From the NCBI GenBank assembly GCA_900770515.1, contig CAAHDP010000378.1, forward strand, positions 1 through 10,012: 10,012 nucleotides of DNA, given 5' to 3'. The stretch comes from an uncultured Prevotella sp. (lineage in GTDB: Bacteria > Bacteroidota > Bacteroidia > Bacteroidales > Bacteroidaceae). A program made the translations under genes and the position numbers. Positions 1 to 6,438 of the stretch are shown piece by piece. The notes below the pieces were generated by a model that was not told where the DNA came from, searched no databases, and saw only the letters and a program-made list of their open reading frames with translations. How positions within the stretch are numbered: position 1 is the stretch's first letter; every line of letters begins with the position of its first letter.

Positions 1-1
1 A

Positions 2-55
2 GAAAGAGCGGACATTTGGGATGCTCATAATTTAATAATGGAGGATTGGATATGA
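2..55 (+). CDS. 3' end of an unrecognised gene (partial)
   Basis: The frame starting at base 2 is open from the window edge and ends at a TGA at 53-55. It gives 17 residues ending in the hydrophilic, tryptophan-containing peptide DAHNLIMEDWI. The stop overlaps the ATG of the next small gene (ATGA at 52-55), the arrangement expected for translationally coupled genes in one operon. The other two frames are less gene-like here, one having a stop at 28-30. No family can be named from so short a piece. The coding call rests on the overlap and on the plausible peptide. Confidence 0.45.
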   Translation, partial: ERADIWDAHNLIMEDWI

Positions 56-201
56 ATAAATTAACAAGAGAAGAGGCGCTTAGACGTTGGAAATCTGCCA
101 AGGCCACAAAGAAAGCCATTGTTGACAAGATGCAGAAGATGCTTTATGAAGACTACAAATTACGTACAGGTGAGGAGCCTGTGAGATTTAATGTCTTGTA
201 A
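52..201 (+). CDS. Small hypothetical protein, 49 aa
   Basis: This short open frame starts at an ATG preceded by a clear purine-rich Shine-Dalgarno-like GGAGGA at 40-45, six bases upstream. The product is small, basic and probably helical. Its N-terminal half is rich in Lys, Arg and Glu, followed by an MQKMLYEDYKLRTG-like stretch; there is no signal peptide or membrane segment. It overlaps the preceding gene by ATGA, and its TAA shares a base with the ATG of the next frame (TAATG at 199-203), so three small genes appear co-translated. Such packing of tiny soluble proteins is seen in toxin-antitoxin-like or phage-derived cassettes, but I recognise no family and assign no function. Confidence 0.6.
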   Translation: MNKLTREEALRRWKSAKATKKAIVDKMQKMLYEDYKLRTGEEPVRFNVL

Positions 202-317
202 TGAAAGAATTTGCTTTAGATAGAATAAATGCCAATTCTCCCTATATGGTAGAATTGGATGTTTCAACAGGCTTGTTCAAGTTTGTTAGTAACAGAGAAT
301 TCTTTCTTCTGTCTTGA
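201..317 (+). CDS. Small hypothetical protein, 38 aa, possibly a truncated gene remnant
   Basis: An ATG at 201, overlapping the stop of the 49-aa gene, opens a 38-codon frame that closes with TGA at 315-317. The N-terminus (MKEFALDRINANSPY, then a VELDVSTGLFKFVS-like segment) reads like the beginning of a larger beta-strand-containing domain rather than a complete small protein. From memory it resembles the start of small uncharacterised Bacteroidota proteins of the DUF6169 kind, but this is weak. After the stop no continuation in any frame looks convincing: the +1 frame runs on to 462 but passes through the terminator hairpin. I therefore suspect a gene cut short by deletion or frameshift; a real 38-aa protein is also possible. 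Confidence 0.4.
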   Translation: MKEFALDRINANSPYMVELDVSTGLFKFVSNREFFLLS

Positions 318-373
318 TGATATATACAATGAATTGAGGCGTTCCGACGGATTTATACTCTGTAACGAAACAA

Positions 374-411
374 AATCCCCTAACCCGCTGGAAACAGTAG
401 GTTGGGGGATT
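374..411. terminator. Bidirectional hairpin terminator between the small-gene cassette and uvrA
   Basis: Arms at 374-385 and 400-411 pair over 12 positions, with one G-T wobble and a C4/G4 core, around a 14-base loop. On the plus strand it is followed by a T-rich stretch (CTTATTTATCTTATTT). On the minus strand it is followed by TTTGTTTCG. It lies 57 bp past the last small plus-strand stop and 34 bp past the uvrA stop, so it can end transcription from both sides. Confidence 0.7.
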
Positions 412-444
412 CTTATTTATCTTATTTCCGAGATCATATCTGTA

Positions 445-3285
445 TTATTCAGGTTTCCCTGATTTCTTCAGCAATGGGGCGAGGAACTTGTAGGTATAGC
501 CCTTCTTCGCCTTCACCATGTCTTCAGGTGTGCCGGCAAAGAGGAGTTCACCGCCACCTCTACCACCTTCTGGACCCATGTCGATGAGCCAGTCTGCCAA
601 CTTGATGACATCCAGATTGTGCTCGATGATGATGACCGTGTTGCCACGGTCTATCAACTTCTGCAATACGTTCATCAGGATGCGGATGTCCTCGAAGTGC
701 AGACCCGTAGTTGGCTCGTCCAGGATGTAGAGCGTCTTGCCCGTGTCTCGTTTCGAGAGTTCTGTGGCGAGTTTAACACGCTGACTTTCACCGCCAGATA
801 GGGTAGTGCTGCTCTGTCCCAGCTTGATATAGCCAAGACCTACATTCTGCAACGCCTTGATCTTGTTGAGAATCTGTGGCACGTTCTCGAAGAATTCCAC
901 CGCCTGGTTGATGGTCATATCAAGTACGTCGGCGATGCTCTTGCCCTTGTATCTCTCCTCCAGGGTCTCACGGTTGTAACGCTTGCCATGACAAACCTCG
1001 CAAGGAACGTAGACATCCGGGAGGAAATTCATCTCGATAGTCTTGTAACCATTTCCCTTACATTCCTCACATCTTCCACCCTTCACGTTGAAGGAGAATC
1101 TGCCCGGCTTGTAACCACGGATCTTCGCTTCCGGCAAGCCAACGAAAAGACTGCGGATATCGCTGAAGACACCGGTGTAGGTGGCTGGATTGCTGCGAGG
1201 CGTTCTGCCGATAGGACTCTGGTCTACATTCACCACCTTATCTATATTGTCGATACCCTCGATACTGTCATACGGCATCGGCTTCTTCAGACTGCGATAG
1301 AAATGCTGGGAGAGGATAGGCTGAAGAGTCTCGTTGACGAGGGTAGACTTGCCTGAACCGCTCACTCCCGTTACCACGATGAGTTTGCCGAGAGGGAAGT
1401 CAACGTCTACTCCCTTCAGGTTGTTGCCCCTGGCTCCCCGGATAGTGATGTGCTTGCCGTTGCCTTCGCGACGGACGGCAGGAACCTCGATAGCCATCTT
1501 GCCATTGAGATACTGGGCTGTGATGGTTTCCGTCTTGAGCATATCTGCAGGAGTACCCTGGAAGACTACTTCGCCACCCTTGCGGCCAGCCTTCGGACCG
1601 ATGTCTACAATCCAGTCGGCAGCCCGCATCATATCCTCGTCATGTTCTACGACGATGACCGTATTGCCCAGGTCGCGCAGTTCCTTGAGACTATGGATCA
1701 GGCGCTCATTGTCACGCTGGTGCAGACCGATGCTCGGCTCGTCCAGGATATAGAGAACGTTGACCAGCTGGCTGCCAATCTGTGTGGCAAGGCGGATGCG
1801 CTGACTCTCACCGCCAGAAAGCGAAGCTGACTGACGGTTGAGCGAGAGATAATTGAGTCCCACATCGAGGAGGAAGGTGATGCGGGAGCGCAATTCCTTG
1901 ATAATCTCATGAGCCACCTTGGCTTTCATCGGAGGAAGATGCTGTTCCACCTCTTCCAGCCAGTCGCGTAACTCATCGATGTCAAGGTTTGCCACTTCTG
2001 AGATATTCTTGTCCGAGATTTTATACGCCAGCGATTCCTTCTTGAGTCGGAGGCCATGACATTCTGGACATTCTACGGTAGAGATGAACTGTTCAGCCCA
2101 TTTCTTTCCGTCATTGCTTTCGTCATACTCCATCACCTTTCTGAGATAGTCGACGACGCCATCAAATGCACAGAAATAGTCGGTTGAAGTATGCATCTTC
2201 TCCTTTTCTATCTTTACGTTTTCCAGAGAGCCATATAGGATTTCCTCCATGGTGTTGTTAGGAATCTCATGGATAGGGGTTTTGAGATTGAGACCGTATT
2301 TTGACAACAGCGACTCAATCTGCCAGAAAATCATCTGATTCTTGTATTTTCCGAGCGGTACGATACCGCCCTCATAGATACTTATGCTCTCGTCCGGGAT
2401 AACCTTCTTGAGGTCAATCTGGTTCACCTTTCCCAGACCCTTGCAGTGAGGGCAGGCACCTTCAGGCGAGTTGAATGAGAACATGTTAGGGGCAGGGTCC
2501 TGATAGGCGATACCGGTAACAGGGTCCATCAGACGCTTGGAGAAATTCTTCATCTCCTGACTGCCTTTTTCGATGACAGACACCATGCCGTCGCCCTGTT
2601 TCATGGCGATTGACACGCTTTTGCGGATACGTTCTTCATCGGATTCGCGCACCACGAGCTTGTCTATCACTACCTCGATGTTATGGTTCTTGTATCTGTC
2701 AATCTTCATGCCCGGCACAATCTCCAGGATCTCTCCATCCACCCGGGCATAGAGATAGCCTTTGCGTCGCATGCTTTCAAAGAGTTCACGGTAATGACCC
2801 TTGCGCTGTCTGACGAGCGGGGCGAGGAGGAAGATAGCCTTGCCGTCATACTCGTCGAGAATCATTTCGATGACCTGTTCCTCGGTATATTTCACCATCT
2901 TCTCACCGCTTCGGTAGCTGTAGGCTGTACCGGCACGGGCATAGAGCAGACGCAGGTAATCGTAGATCTCGGTGGTGGTGCCCACAGTGGATCGGGGATT
3001 CTTGTTGGTGGTCTTCTGTTCGATGCTGATGACCGGACTGAGACCTGTAATCTTATCCACATCGGGACGTTCCATGTTGCCCAGGAAGTTGCGGGCGTAG
3101 GCAGAAAACGTCTCGATATATCTACGCTGACCTTCGGCAAAGATGGTGTCGAAAGCCAATGATGACTTGCCCGAACCCGAGAGTCCGGTTATGACGGTGA
3201 GGGAGTTGCGTGGGATTTCCACATCAATGTTCTTGAGATTGTGGACTCTGGCTCCCCATACATTAATCTTTTCTTCTGAAATCAT
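445..3285 (-). CDS. uvrA: UvrA, excinuclease ABC subunit A
   Basis: UvrA is the damage-sensing ATPase of nucleotide excision repair; it dimerises, scans DNA with UvrB and loads UvrB at lesions. The 946 residues match the usual length of about 940. Visible in order: Walker A GLSGSGKS (34-41), a half-intact first zinc module (C278/C281 only), the CPECHG zinc pair (C406/C409), ABC signature [12 protein letters not shown] (489-500), Walker B LYILDEPS (511-518), second Walker A GVSGSGKS (640-647), the C-terminal four-Cys zinc finger (C739, C742, C762, C765), second signature [12 protein letters not shown] (829-840) and Walker B LYILDEPT (852-859). The expected first Cys pair is replaced by DPVTG (254-258). 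The start ATG overlaps the stop of the upstream secreted-protein gene (ATGA), so the two are probably co-transcribed and coupled. The family call is certain. Confidence 0.98.
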   Translation of the reverse strand: MISEEKINVWGARVHNLKNIDVEIPRNSLTVITGLSGSGKSSLAFDTIFAEGQRRYIETFSAYARNFLGNMERPDVDKITGLSPVISIEQKTTNKNPRSTVGTTTEIYDYLRLLYARAGTAYSYRSGEKMVKYTEEQVIEMILDEYDGKAIFLLAPLVRQRKGHYRELFESMRRKGYLYARVDGEILEIVPGMKIDRYKNHNIEVVIDKLVVRESDEERIRKSVSIAMKQGDGMVSVIEKGSQEMKNFSKRLMDPVTGIAYQDPAPNMFSFNSPEGACPHCKGLGKVNQIDLKKVIPDESISIYEGGIVPLGKYKNQMIFWQIESLLSKYGLNLKTPIHEIPNNTMEEILYGSLENVKIEKEKMHTSTDYFCAFDGVVDYLRKVMEYDESNDGKKWAEQFISTVECPECHGLRLKKESLAYKISDKNISEVANLDIDELRDWLEEVEQHLPPMKAKVAHEIIKELRSRITFLLDVGLNYLSLNRQSASLSGGESQRIRLATQIGSQLVNVLYILDEPSIGLHQRDNERLIHSLKELRDLGNTVIVVEHDEDMMRAADWIVDIGPKAGRKGGEVVFQGTPADMLKTETITAQYLNGKMAIEVPAVRREGNGKHITIRGARGNNLKGVDVDFPLGKLIVVTGVSGSGKSTLVNETLQPILSQHFYRSLKKPMPYDSIEGIDNIDKVVNVDQSPIGRTPRSNPATYTGVFSDIRSLFVGLPEAKIRGYKPGRFSFNVKGGRCEECKGNGYKTIEMNFLPDVYVPCEVCHGKRYNRETLEERYKGKSIADVLDMTINQAVEFFENVPQILNKIKALQNVGLGYIKLGQSSTTLSGGESQRVKLATELSKRDTGKTLYILDEPTTGLHFEDIRILMNVLQKLIDRGNTVIIIEHNLDVIKLADWLIDMGPEGGRGGGELLFAGTPEDMVKAKKGYTYKFLAPLLKKSGKPE

Positions 3286-3977
3286 TGTCCTGAATTAGTT
3301 TGATTCTCGATGAAACCTCTGAGTACGTTTACATCTTTTCTGATATTGTATATCTTGCCATCGGCACCTTTCGCCTTGACGAGGCAGAAGTAGACGCCGT
3401 CCTTGACCGGCTTTCCCTTGTAGGTGCCGTCCCATCCGGTAGAAGGGTCGGTCCATTCGAAGAGCTTCTGTCCCCATCGGTTGAAGATGTAGGCATGAAA
3501 TTCGGTGATACTCTGATAGCCATCCTTGGGTTTGTAGATGTCGTTGATGCCATCCCCGTTGGGCGAGAAAGCATTCGGCATCTTGAGAACACTCTCGGCA
3601 ACGGAGACGGAGAAAGGATTTTCCTCGTTGGTACATTCTATGTATTCATCGCCCTTGGTGAACTTGGCATAGAGGATGACCCGGATGTTGCCCGATTCAG
3701 TAAAGTCGAATTCCGTATTCTCTTCATACCTTATTATATAAGGCTCCTGGGCGTTGTCTTTATAGAAACGCCATTCGTAATAAGCCGTCCATCCATCCGC
3801 CTGGGAAGGGTGCGCTTCGAAAGTGGCATGGACTGGTGCTGAGCCTGTATAGGATTCGTCTGTTGATGTCTCACCGTCAGGACCAGTAAAGGAAACTGTG
3901 GGAGCCACCTCTTGTGCTATCATTTGGCTCGTAAAAAAAGCCAGTAATATGCAAAGTATACTTATTTTTCGTCTCAT
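3282..3977 (-). CDS. Secreted protein with PKD-like domain and T9SS type B (gliding-motility-associated) C-terminal domain
   Basis: The 231-residue protein begins with a signal peptide ([15 protein letters not shown], cleavage near A21-Q22) and so enters the periplasm. Residues about 27-127 look like one PKD/Ig-like beta-sandwich ([24 protein letters not shown]). Residues about 130-222 are a CHU_C/TIGR04131-type domain, shown by [16 protein letters not shown] (135-150), [11 protein letters not shown] (165-175) and [17 protein letters not shown] (181-197). Known type B domains direct proteins to the type IX secretion system of Bacteroidota. Most type B cargo are large adhesins, so this is a minimal one. 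No PorP/SprF partner gene is visible nearby. It is first in a two-gene unit with uvrA, overlapping it by 4 bp, behind a TATCTTTG box 17 bp upstream of its ATG. The domain call is firm; its own job is unknown. Confidence 0.92.
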   Translation of the reverse strand: MRRKISILCILLAFFTSQMIAQEVAPTVSFTGPDGETSTDESYTGSAPVHATFEAHPSQADGWTAYYEWRFYKDNAQEPYIIRYEENTEFDFTESGNIRVILYAKFTKGDEYIECTNEENPFSVSVAESVLKMPNAFSPNGDGINDIYKPKDGYQSITEFHAYIFNRWGQKLFEWTDPSTGWDGTYKGKPVKDGVYFCLVKAKGADGKIYNIRKDVNVLRGFIENQTNSGQ

Positions 3978-3994
3978 TTCAATAATTATTTGTG

Positions 3995-4002
3995 CAAAGA
4001 TA
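3995..4002 (-). promoter_or_regulatory. Bacteroidota -7 box for the T9SS-cargo/uvrA unit
   Basis: On the minus strand this reads TATCTTTG, a full match to the Bacteroidota TAnnTTTG element, ending 17 bp before the gene's ATG, which implies a leader of only about 10 nt. No TTG-type -33 element sits at the normal 19-21 bp distance. It is divergent from the plus-strand promoter at 4020-4052. Confidence 0.5.
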
Positions 4003-4019
4003 ATAAAAAGCTGAGAGAT

Positions 4020-4052
4020 TTTGGGCAGAATGCAAGATTTTTTGTATTTTTG
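4020..4052 (+). promoter_or_regulatory. Bacteroidota promoter for the LysM/PBP1 gene
   Basis: TTTG at 4020-4023, a 21-bp spacer and TATTTTTG at 4045-4052 fit the Bacteroidota primary-sigma consensus (TTTG, 19-21 bp, TAnnTTTG). The predicted start of transcription is near 4059, giving a leader of about 85 nt. That leader holds tiny start-stop frames (ATG AAG TTA TGA at 4138-4149 overlaps the real start at 4146), whose effect on translation is unknown. Confidence 0.6.
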
Positions 4053-4061
4053 CAGATGAAA

Positions 4062-4080
4062 ACATTGAAATCTGAAGATT
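4062..4080 (+). repeat. Leader copy of the intergenic TGAA-type repeat
   Basis: This 19-bp stretch matches 5542-5560 at 17 of 19 positions; both contain CATTGAA followed by TCTGAAG. It includes two in-phase NNNTGAA heptads (4063-4076). Unlike the other copies it lies in a 5' leader, not straight after a stop codon. Confidence 0.45.
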
Positions 4081-4145
4081 ATTGACAGAAAAAAGACTCA
4101 GAATCTGCCGAAATCCGAAAGATGAAAACATAAAATAATGAAGTT

Positions 4146-5540
4146 ATGAGAAGATTCAAGAGATATTTCCTTGTGGTCGTTGGGTTGATGCTCAGCGTCA
4201 GTATTTTCGCCCAGACCACCAAGTGGCGTGACATCTATACAGTGAAGAAGAAAGATACCATCTTCGGTATCGCCAACAGCTATGGCTTGTCGCTTCCTGA
4301 GCTCATGGATGCCAATCCGGAGATGAAGCAGGAGGGATACATGCTCCAGAAGGGAACCACTTTGTTTATTCCTTATGCCAAGGGACAGAAAAATCCTAAT
4401 CAGAAGGCGACAACCGCTACTACGGCTGCTGCCAGCCAGAAAACGACTGCTCCTGCTGCTGCCAAGCCAGCAGCTACCGTCAGCAACGCCGTGAAGATTG
4501 GCGTGATGCTGCCTTTGCATGATGTGGATGGCGACGGCAAGCGCATGGTGGAGTATTACCGTGGTATCCTGATGGCGTGTGACTATCTGAAGAAGCTCGG
4601 TGTTTCTACCGATGTTCATGCCTGGAATGTGCCTATCGATGCTGATATCCGTACCACCCTGTTGCAGGAGGGTGCCAGCCAGTGCAACATCATCTTCGGT
4701 CCGCTCTATACCAAGCAGGTGGCTCCGCTTTCCGAGTTCTGCAAGAACAACGGCATCAAGCTTGTCATTCCTTTCTCTATCAGCGGGGATGACGTGGAGC
4801 GCAGCAAGGAAATCTTCCAGGTTTATCAGAGTCAGGAAAGTCTGAATGAGGCTACCGTGAAGGCTTTCCTGAAGAGATTCTCCAATGTGCATCCTATCTT
4901 TGTTGACTGCAATGATTCCACTTCCCGAAAGGGCGCCTTTACCTTCGGACTCCGCAAGGAACTGGAAAAGCGCAATATCAACTTCAGTATCACCAACGTG
5001 AATTCGAGCCTCGAACAGTTTGCCAAGGCTTTCGTACCTAGCAAGCAGAACGTGGTCATCCTCAATACGGGACGTTCACCACAGTTGACCGCCGTGCTCA
5101 ACAAGCTGGACGAGTTTGATGCCAAATATCCCGGTGCATCCATCTCGCTCTTCGGTTATACGGAATGGCTGATGTATGCGAAGTACAATCTGGAGAGGTT
5201 CTACAAGTATGATACCTATATTCCTTCTACCTTCTATTATAATGCCGGCAATGTGCGTACCCAGTCACTGGAGACGAGTTATCAGCGTTGGTTCCATCAG
5301 CCGATGCAGATAGCCCTGCCTCGTTTCGCCATTACGGGTTACGACCATGCCATGTTCTTTATCCAGGGCGTGAAGAAGGAGGGACGTAACTTTACGGGCG
5401 ACAGCAAGCGTTCTACTTACCAGCCTGTACAGACACCGCTTGATTTCGAGAAGACGGGAGTCAAGGGTGGTTATAAGAACAAGAGTTTCATGCTGATTCA
5501 CTATACCTTCAATCATCAGATAGAGGCAGTGAAGTATTAG
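4146..5540 (+). CDS. LysM domain plus type-1 periplasmic-binding-fold envelope protein
   Basis: A 464-residue exported protein. Residues 1-22 form a signal peptide (VVVGLMLSVSIFAQ, cleavage before Q23). Residues about 28-76 are a LysM domain (YTVKKKDTIFGIANSYGLSLPEL...LQKGTTLFIP), which in known families binds peptidoglycan glycan strands. An Ala/Thr/Lys-rich flexible linker follows (80-113). Residues about 116-460 look like a type-1 periplasmic-binding/LivK-like fold (VKIGVMLPLHDVDG, YYRGILMACDYL, NIIFGPLYT, VILNTGRSPQL, LFGYTEWL). The protein is probably periplasmic and wall-anchored. The fold recalls solute sensors and the LpoA-type activators of peptidoglycan synthases; either role is inference. 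No ABC permease genes lie nearby, which argues against an ordinary uptake binding protein. Its neighbour 53 bp downstream encodes an OM barrel, probably in one operon. ATG 4146 is chosen because the signal peptide begins there. Confidence 0.93.
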   Translation: MRRFKRYFLVVVGLMLSVSIFAQTTKWRDIYTVKKKDTIFGIANSYGLSLPELMDANPEMKQEGYMLQKGTTLFIPYAKGQKNPNQKATTATTAAASQKTTAPAAAKPAATVSNAVKIGVMLPLHDVDGDGKRMVEYYRGILMACDYLKKLGVSTDVHAWNVPIDADIRTTLLQEGASQCNIIFGPLYTKQVAPLSEFCKNNGIKLVIPFSISGDDVERSKEIFQVYQSQESLNEATVKAFLKRFSNVHPIFVDCNDSTSRKGAFTFGLRKELEKRNINFSITNVNSSLEQFAKAFVPSKQNVVILNTGRSPQLTAVLNKLDEFDAKYPGASISLFGYTEWLMYAKYNLERFYKYDTYIPSTFYYNAGNVRTQSLETSYQRWFHQPMQIALPRFAITGYDHAMFFIQGVKKEGRNFTGDSKRSTYQPVQTPLDFEKTGVKGGYKNKSFMLIHYTFNHQIEAVKY

Positions 5541-5542
5541 GA

Positions 5543-5584
5543 CATTGAACTCTGAAGTTTGATCTTTGAATATTGAAAAATGAA
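5543..5584 (+). repeat. Six phased 7-bp repeats (NNNTGAA) after the LysM/PBP1 gene
   Basis: Starting two bases after the stop codon, six consecutive heptads read CATTGAA, CTCTGAA, GTTTGAT, CTTTGAA, TATTGAA and AAATGAA with no insertion or loss. Each carries TGA at heptad positions 4-6, so stops fall in all three sense frames. The array ends 9 bp before the next gene's ATG. Confidence 0.75.
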
Positions 5585-5593
5585 CTTTATGAT

Positions 5594-6361
5594 ATGTATT
5601 TGATAAGAAGATATATACTGCTTTCTCTGGTTTTGGGGGGAGGACTGACTGCTTCGGCACAGATCGGAGAGCATCGCAATGACTTTGCTGTCGGATTGAA
5701 TGGAGGTTATATAATGAGCTCGGTGGGCTTTACACCTGACGTGCAGCAGACACAGCATGGTGGAATGACGGCGGGTTTCTCTATGAAGTATACCTGCGAG
5801 AAATACTTCAATACCATCTGTTCCGTCTATGCCGAGGTGAACTATTCACAGGTGGGCTGGAAAGAGGATATCCTCGATAAGGACAACAATCCGGTGATCA
5901 TCACCAAGACACAGGAGCCGATGGCTTACAGCCGTACCATCAACTATATCCAGGTGCCGGTGTTCGCGCATCTGGCATGGGGTAGGGAGACAAGAGGACT
6001 GAACATCTTCGTGAATGCCGGTCCACAGTTCGGTTTTTATCTCAGTGAATCGACTAAGACCAACTTCGACGTGAAGAAATTGCCGCAGACTGACAACAAC
6101 CGAGTGAGTCCGGTGATGGCACAGGATACGATGGCAGTAGAGAACAAGCTGGATTACGGTATCGCCGTGGGTCTGGGTGCCGAATACAGCATTCCTAGAG
6201 TGGGTCATTTCCTCGCCGAAGCACGTTACTACTACGGATTGGGCAATATCTACGGTTCGTCGAAACGAGACTATTTCGGAAAGAGCAACTATGGGCAGAT
6301 AGTCCTGAAGCTCTCTTATCTCTTCGATATCACAAGAACGAAGAATGTGAAGAGGAAATAG
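5594..6361 (+). CDS. Outer membrane beta-barrel protein, PorT-like/OMP_b-brl type
   Basis: From ATG 5594 the product is 255 residues. Residues 1-23 are a signal peptide (ILLSLVLGGGLTASAQ, cleavage before Q24). The rest alternates hydrophobic and polar residues in short amphipathic strands (FAVGLNGGYIMSS, CSVYAEVNYSQVGW, INYIQVPVFAHLAWG, IFVNAGPQFGFYLS, YGIAVGLGAEYSI, FLAEARYYYGLGNI, YGQIVLKLSYLF). It is therefore an 8- to 10-strand barrel in the outer membrane, like the PorT/OMP_b-brl_2 families common in Bacteroidota. Whether it is the T9SS factor PorT itself or one of its many paralogues cannot be told here. The frame extends back to a TTG at 5573, but that start would put a charged extension before the signal peptide and lies inside the heptad repeat, so ATG 5594 is preferred. 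It follows the LysM gene by 53 bp. Confidence 0.88.
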   Translation: MYLIRRYILLSLVLGGGLTASAQIGEHRNDFAVGLNGGYIMSSVGFTPDVQQTQHGGMTAGFSMKYTCEKYFNTICSVYAEVNYSQVGWKEDILDKDNNPVIITKTQEPMAYSRTINYIQVPVFAHLAWGRETRGLNIFVNAGPQFGFYLSESTKTNFDVKKLPQTDNNRVSPVMAQDTMAVENKLDYGIAVGLGAEYSIPRVGHFLAEARYYYGLGNIYGSSKRDYFGKSNYGQIVLKLSYLFDITRTKNVKRK

Positions 6362-6362
6362 A

Positions 6363-6397
6363 TGATAATTGATAATTAATAATTAATAATTGATAAT
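6363..6397 (+). repeat. Five phased 7-bp repeats (TRATAAT) after the OM barrel gene
   Basis: Two bases after the stop codon, heptads TGATAAT, TGATAAT, TAATAAT, TAATAAT and TGATAAT follow in perfect phase; after one diverged unit, TGATAAC (6405-6411) is still in phase. Each heptad has stop codons in the sense direction. The arrangement matches 5543-5584, although the bases differ. Confidence 0.75.
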
Positions 6398-6399
6398 AA

Positions 6400-6426
6400 A
6401 TCAATGATAACGGGTTTATCATTGAT
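6400..6426. promoter_or_regulatory. Perfect 11-bp inverted repeat just before the MFS start
   Basis: ATCAATGATAA (6400-6410) and TTATCATTGAT (6416-6426) pair perfectly around a CGGGT loop. GTTTTG and an A-run follow, and the MFS ATG is 12 bp downstream. It could be a weak AT-rich terminator for the OM barrel gene, a dyad operator for a repressor of the transporter, or an RNA hairpin next to the ribosome binding region. The sequence alone does not decide. Confidence 0.55.
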
Positions 6427-6438
6427 GTTTTGAAAAAA

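Noticed and set aside
259..462. 67-codon plus-strand open frame after the small-gene cassette
   Set aside because: It runs through the 374-411 hairpin and into the end of uvrA; no start signal, and the peptide looks random.
2683..3162. 159-codon plus-strand open frame antisense to uvrA
   Set aside because: It lies wholly inside uvrA, whose motifs are intact throughout; it has no ribosome binding site or recognisable domain.
4098..4892. 264-codon minus-strand open frame
   Set aside because: It is antisense to the LysM/PBP1 gene, whose signal peptide and domains are clear; the Ser/Arg-rich middle is simply the complement of the Ala/Thr linker.
5573..5593. Upstream TTG start for the OM barrel protein
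   Set aside because: It would place charged residues before the signal peptide and lies in the heptad repeat; ATG 5594 is better.
6363..6397. CRISPR-like or satellite array
   Set aside because: Units are 7 bp without spacers, and no cas genes are present; treated as short tandem repeats.
6417..6424. TATCATTG as a -7 promoter box for the MFS gene
   Set aside because: It has one mismatch to TAnnTTTG, lacks a -33 element at the right distance, lies inside the inverted repeat and would leave a leader of only about 8 nt.
6430..6438. Upstream TTG start for the MFS transporter
   Set aside because: It adds only M-K-K before a normal ATG at 6439 and lies just after the hairpin.
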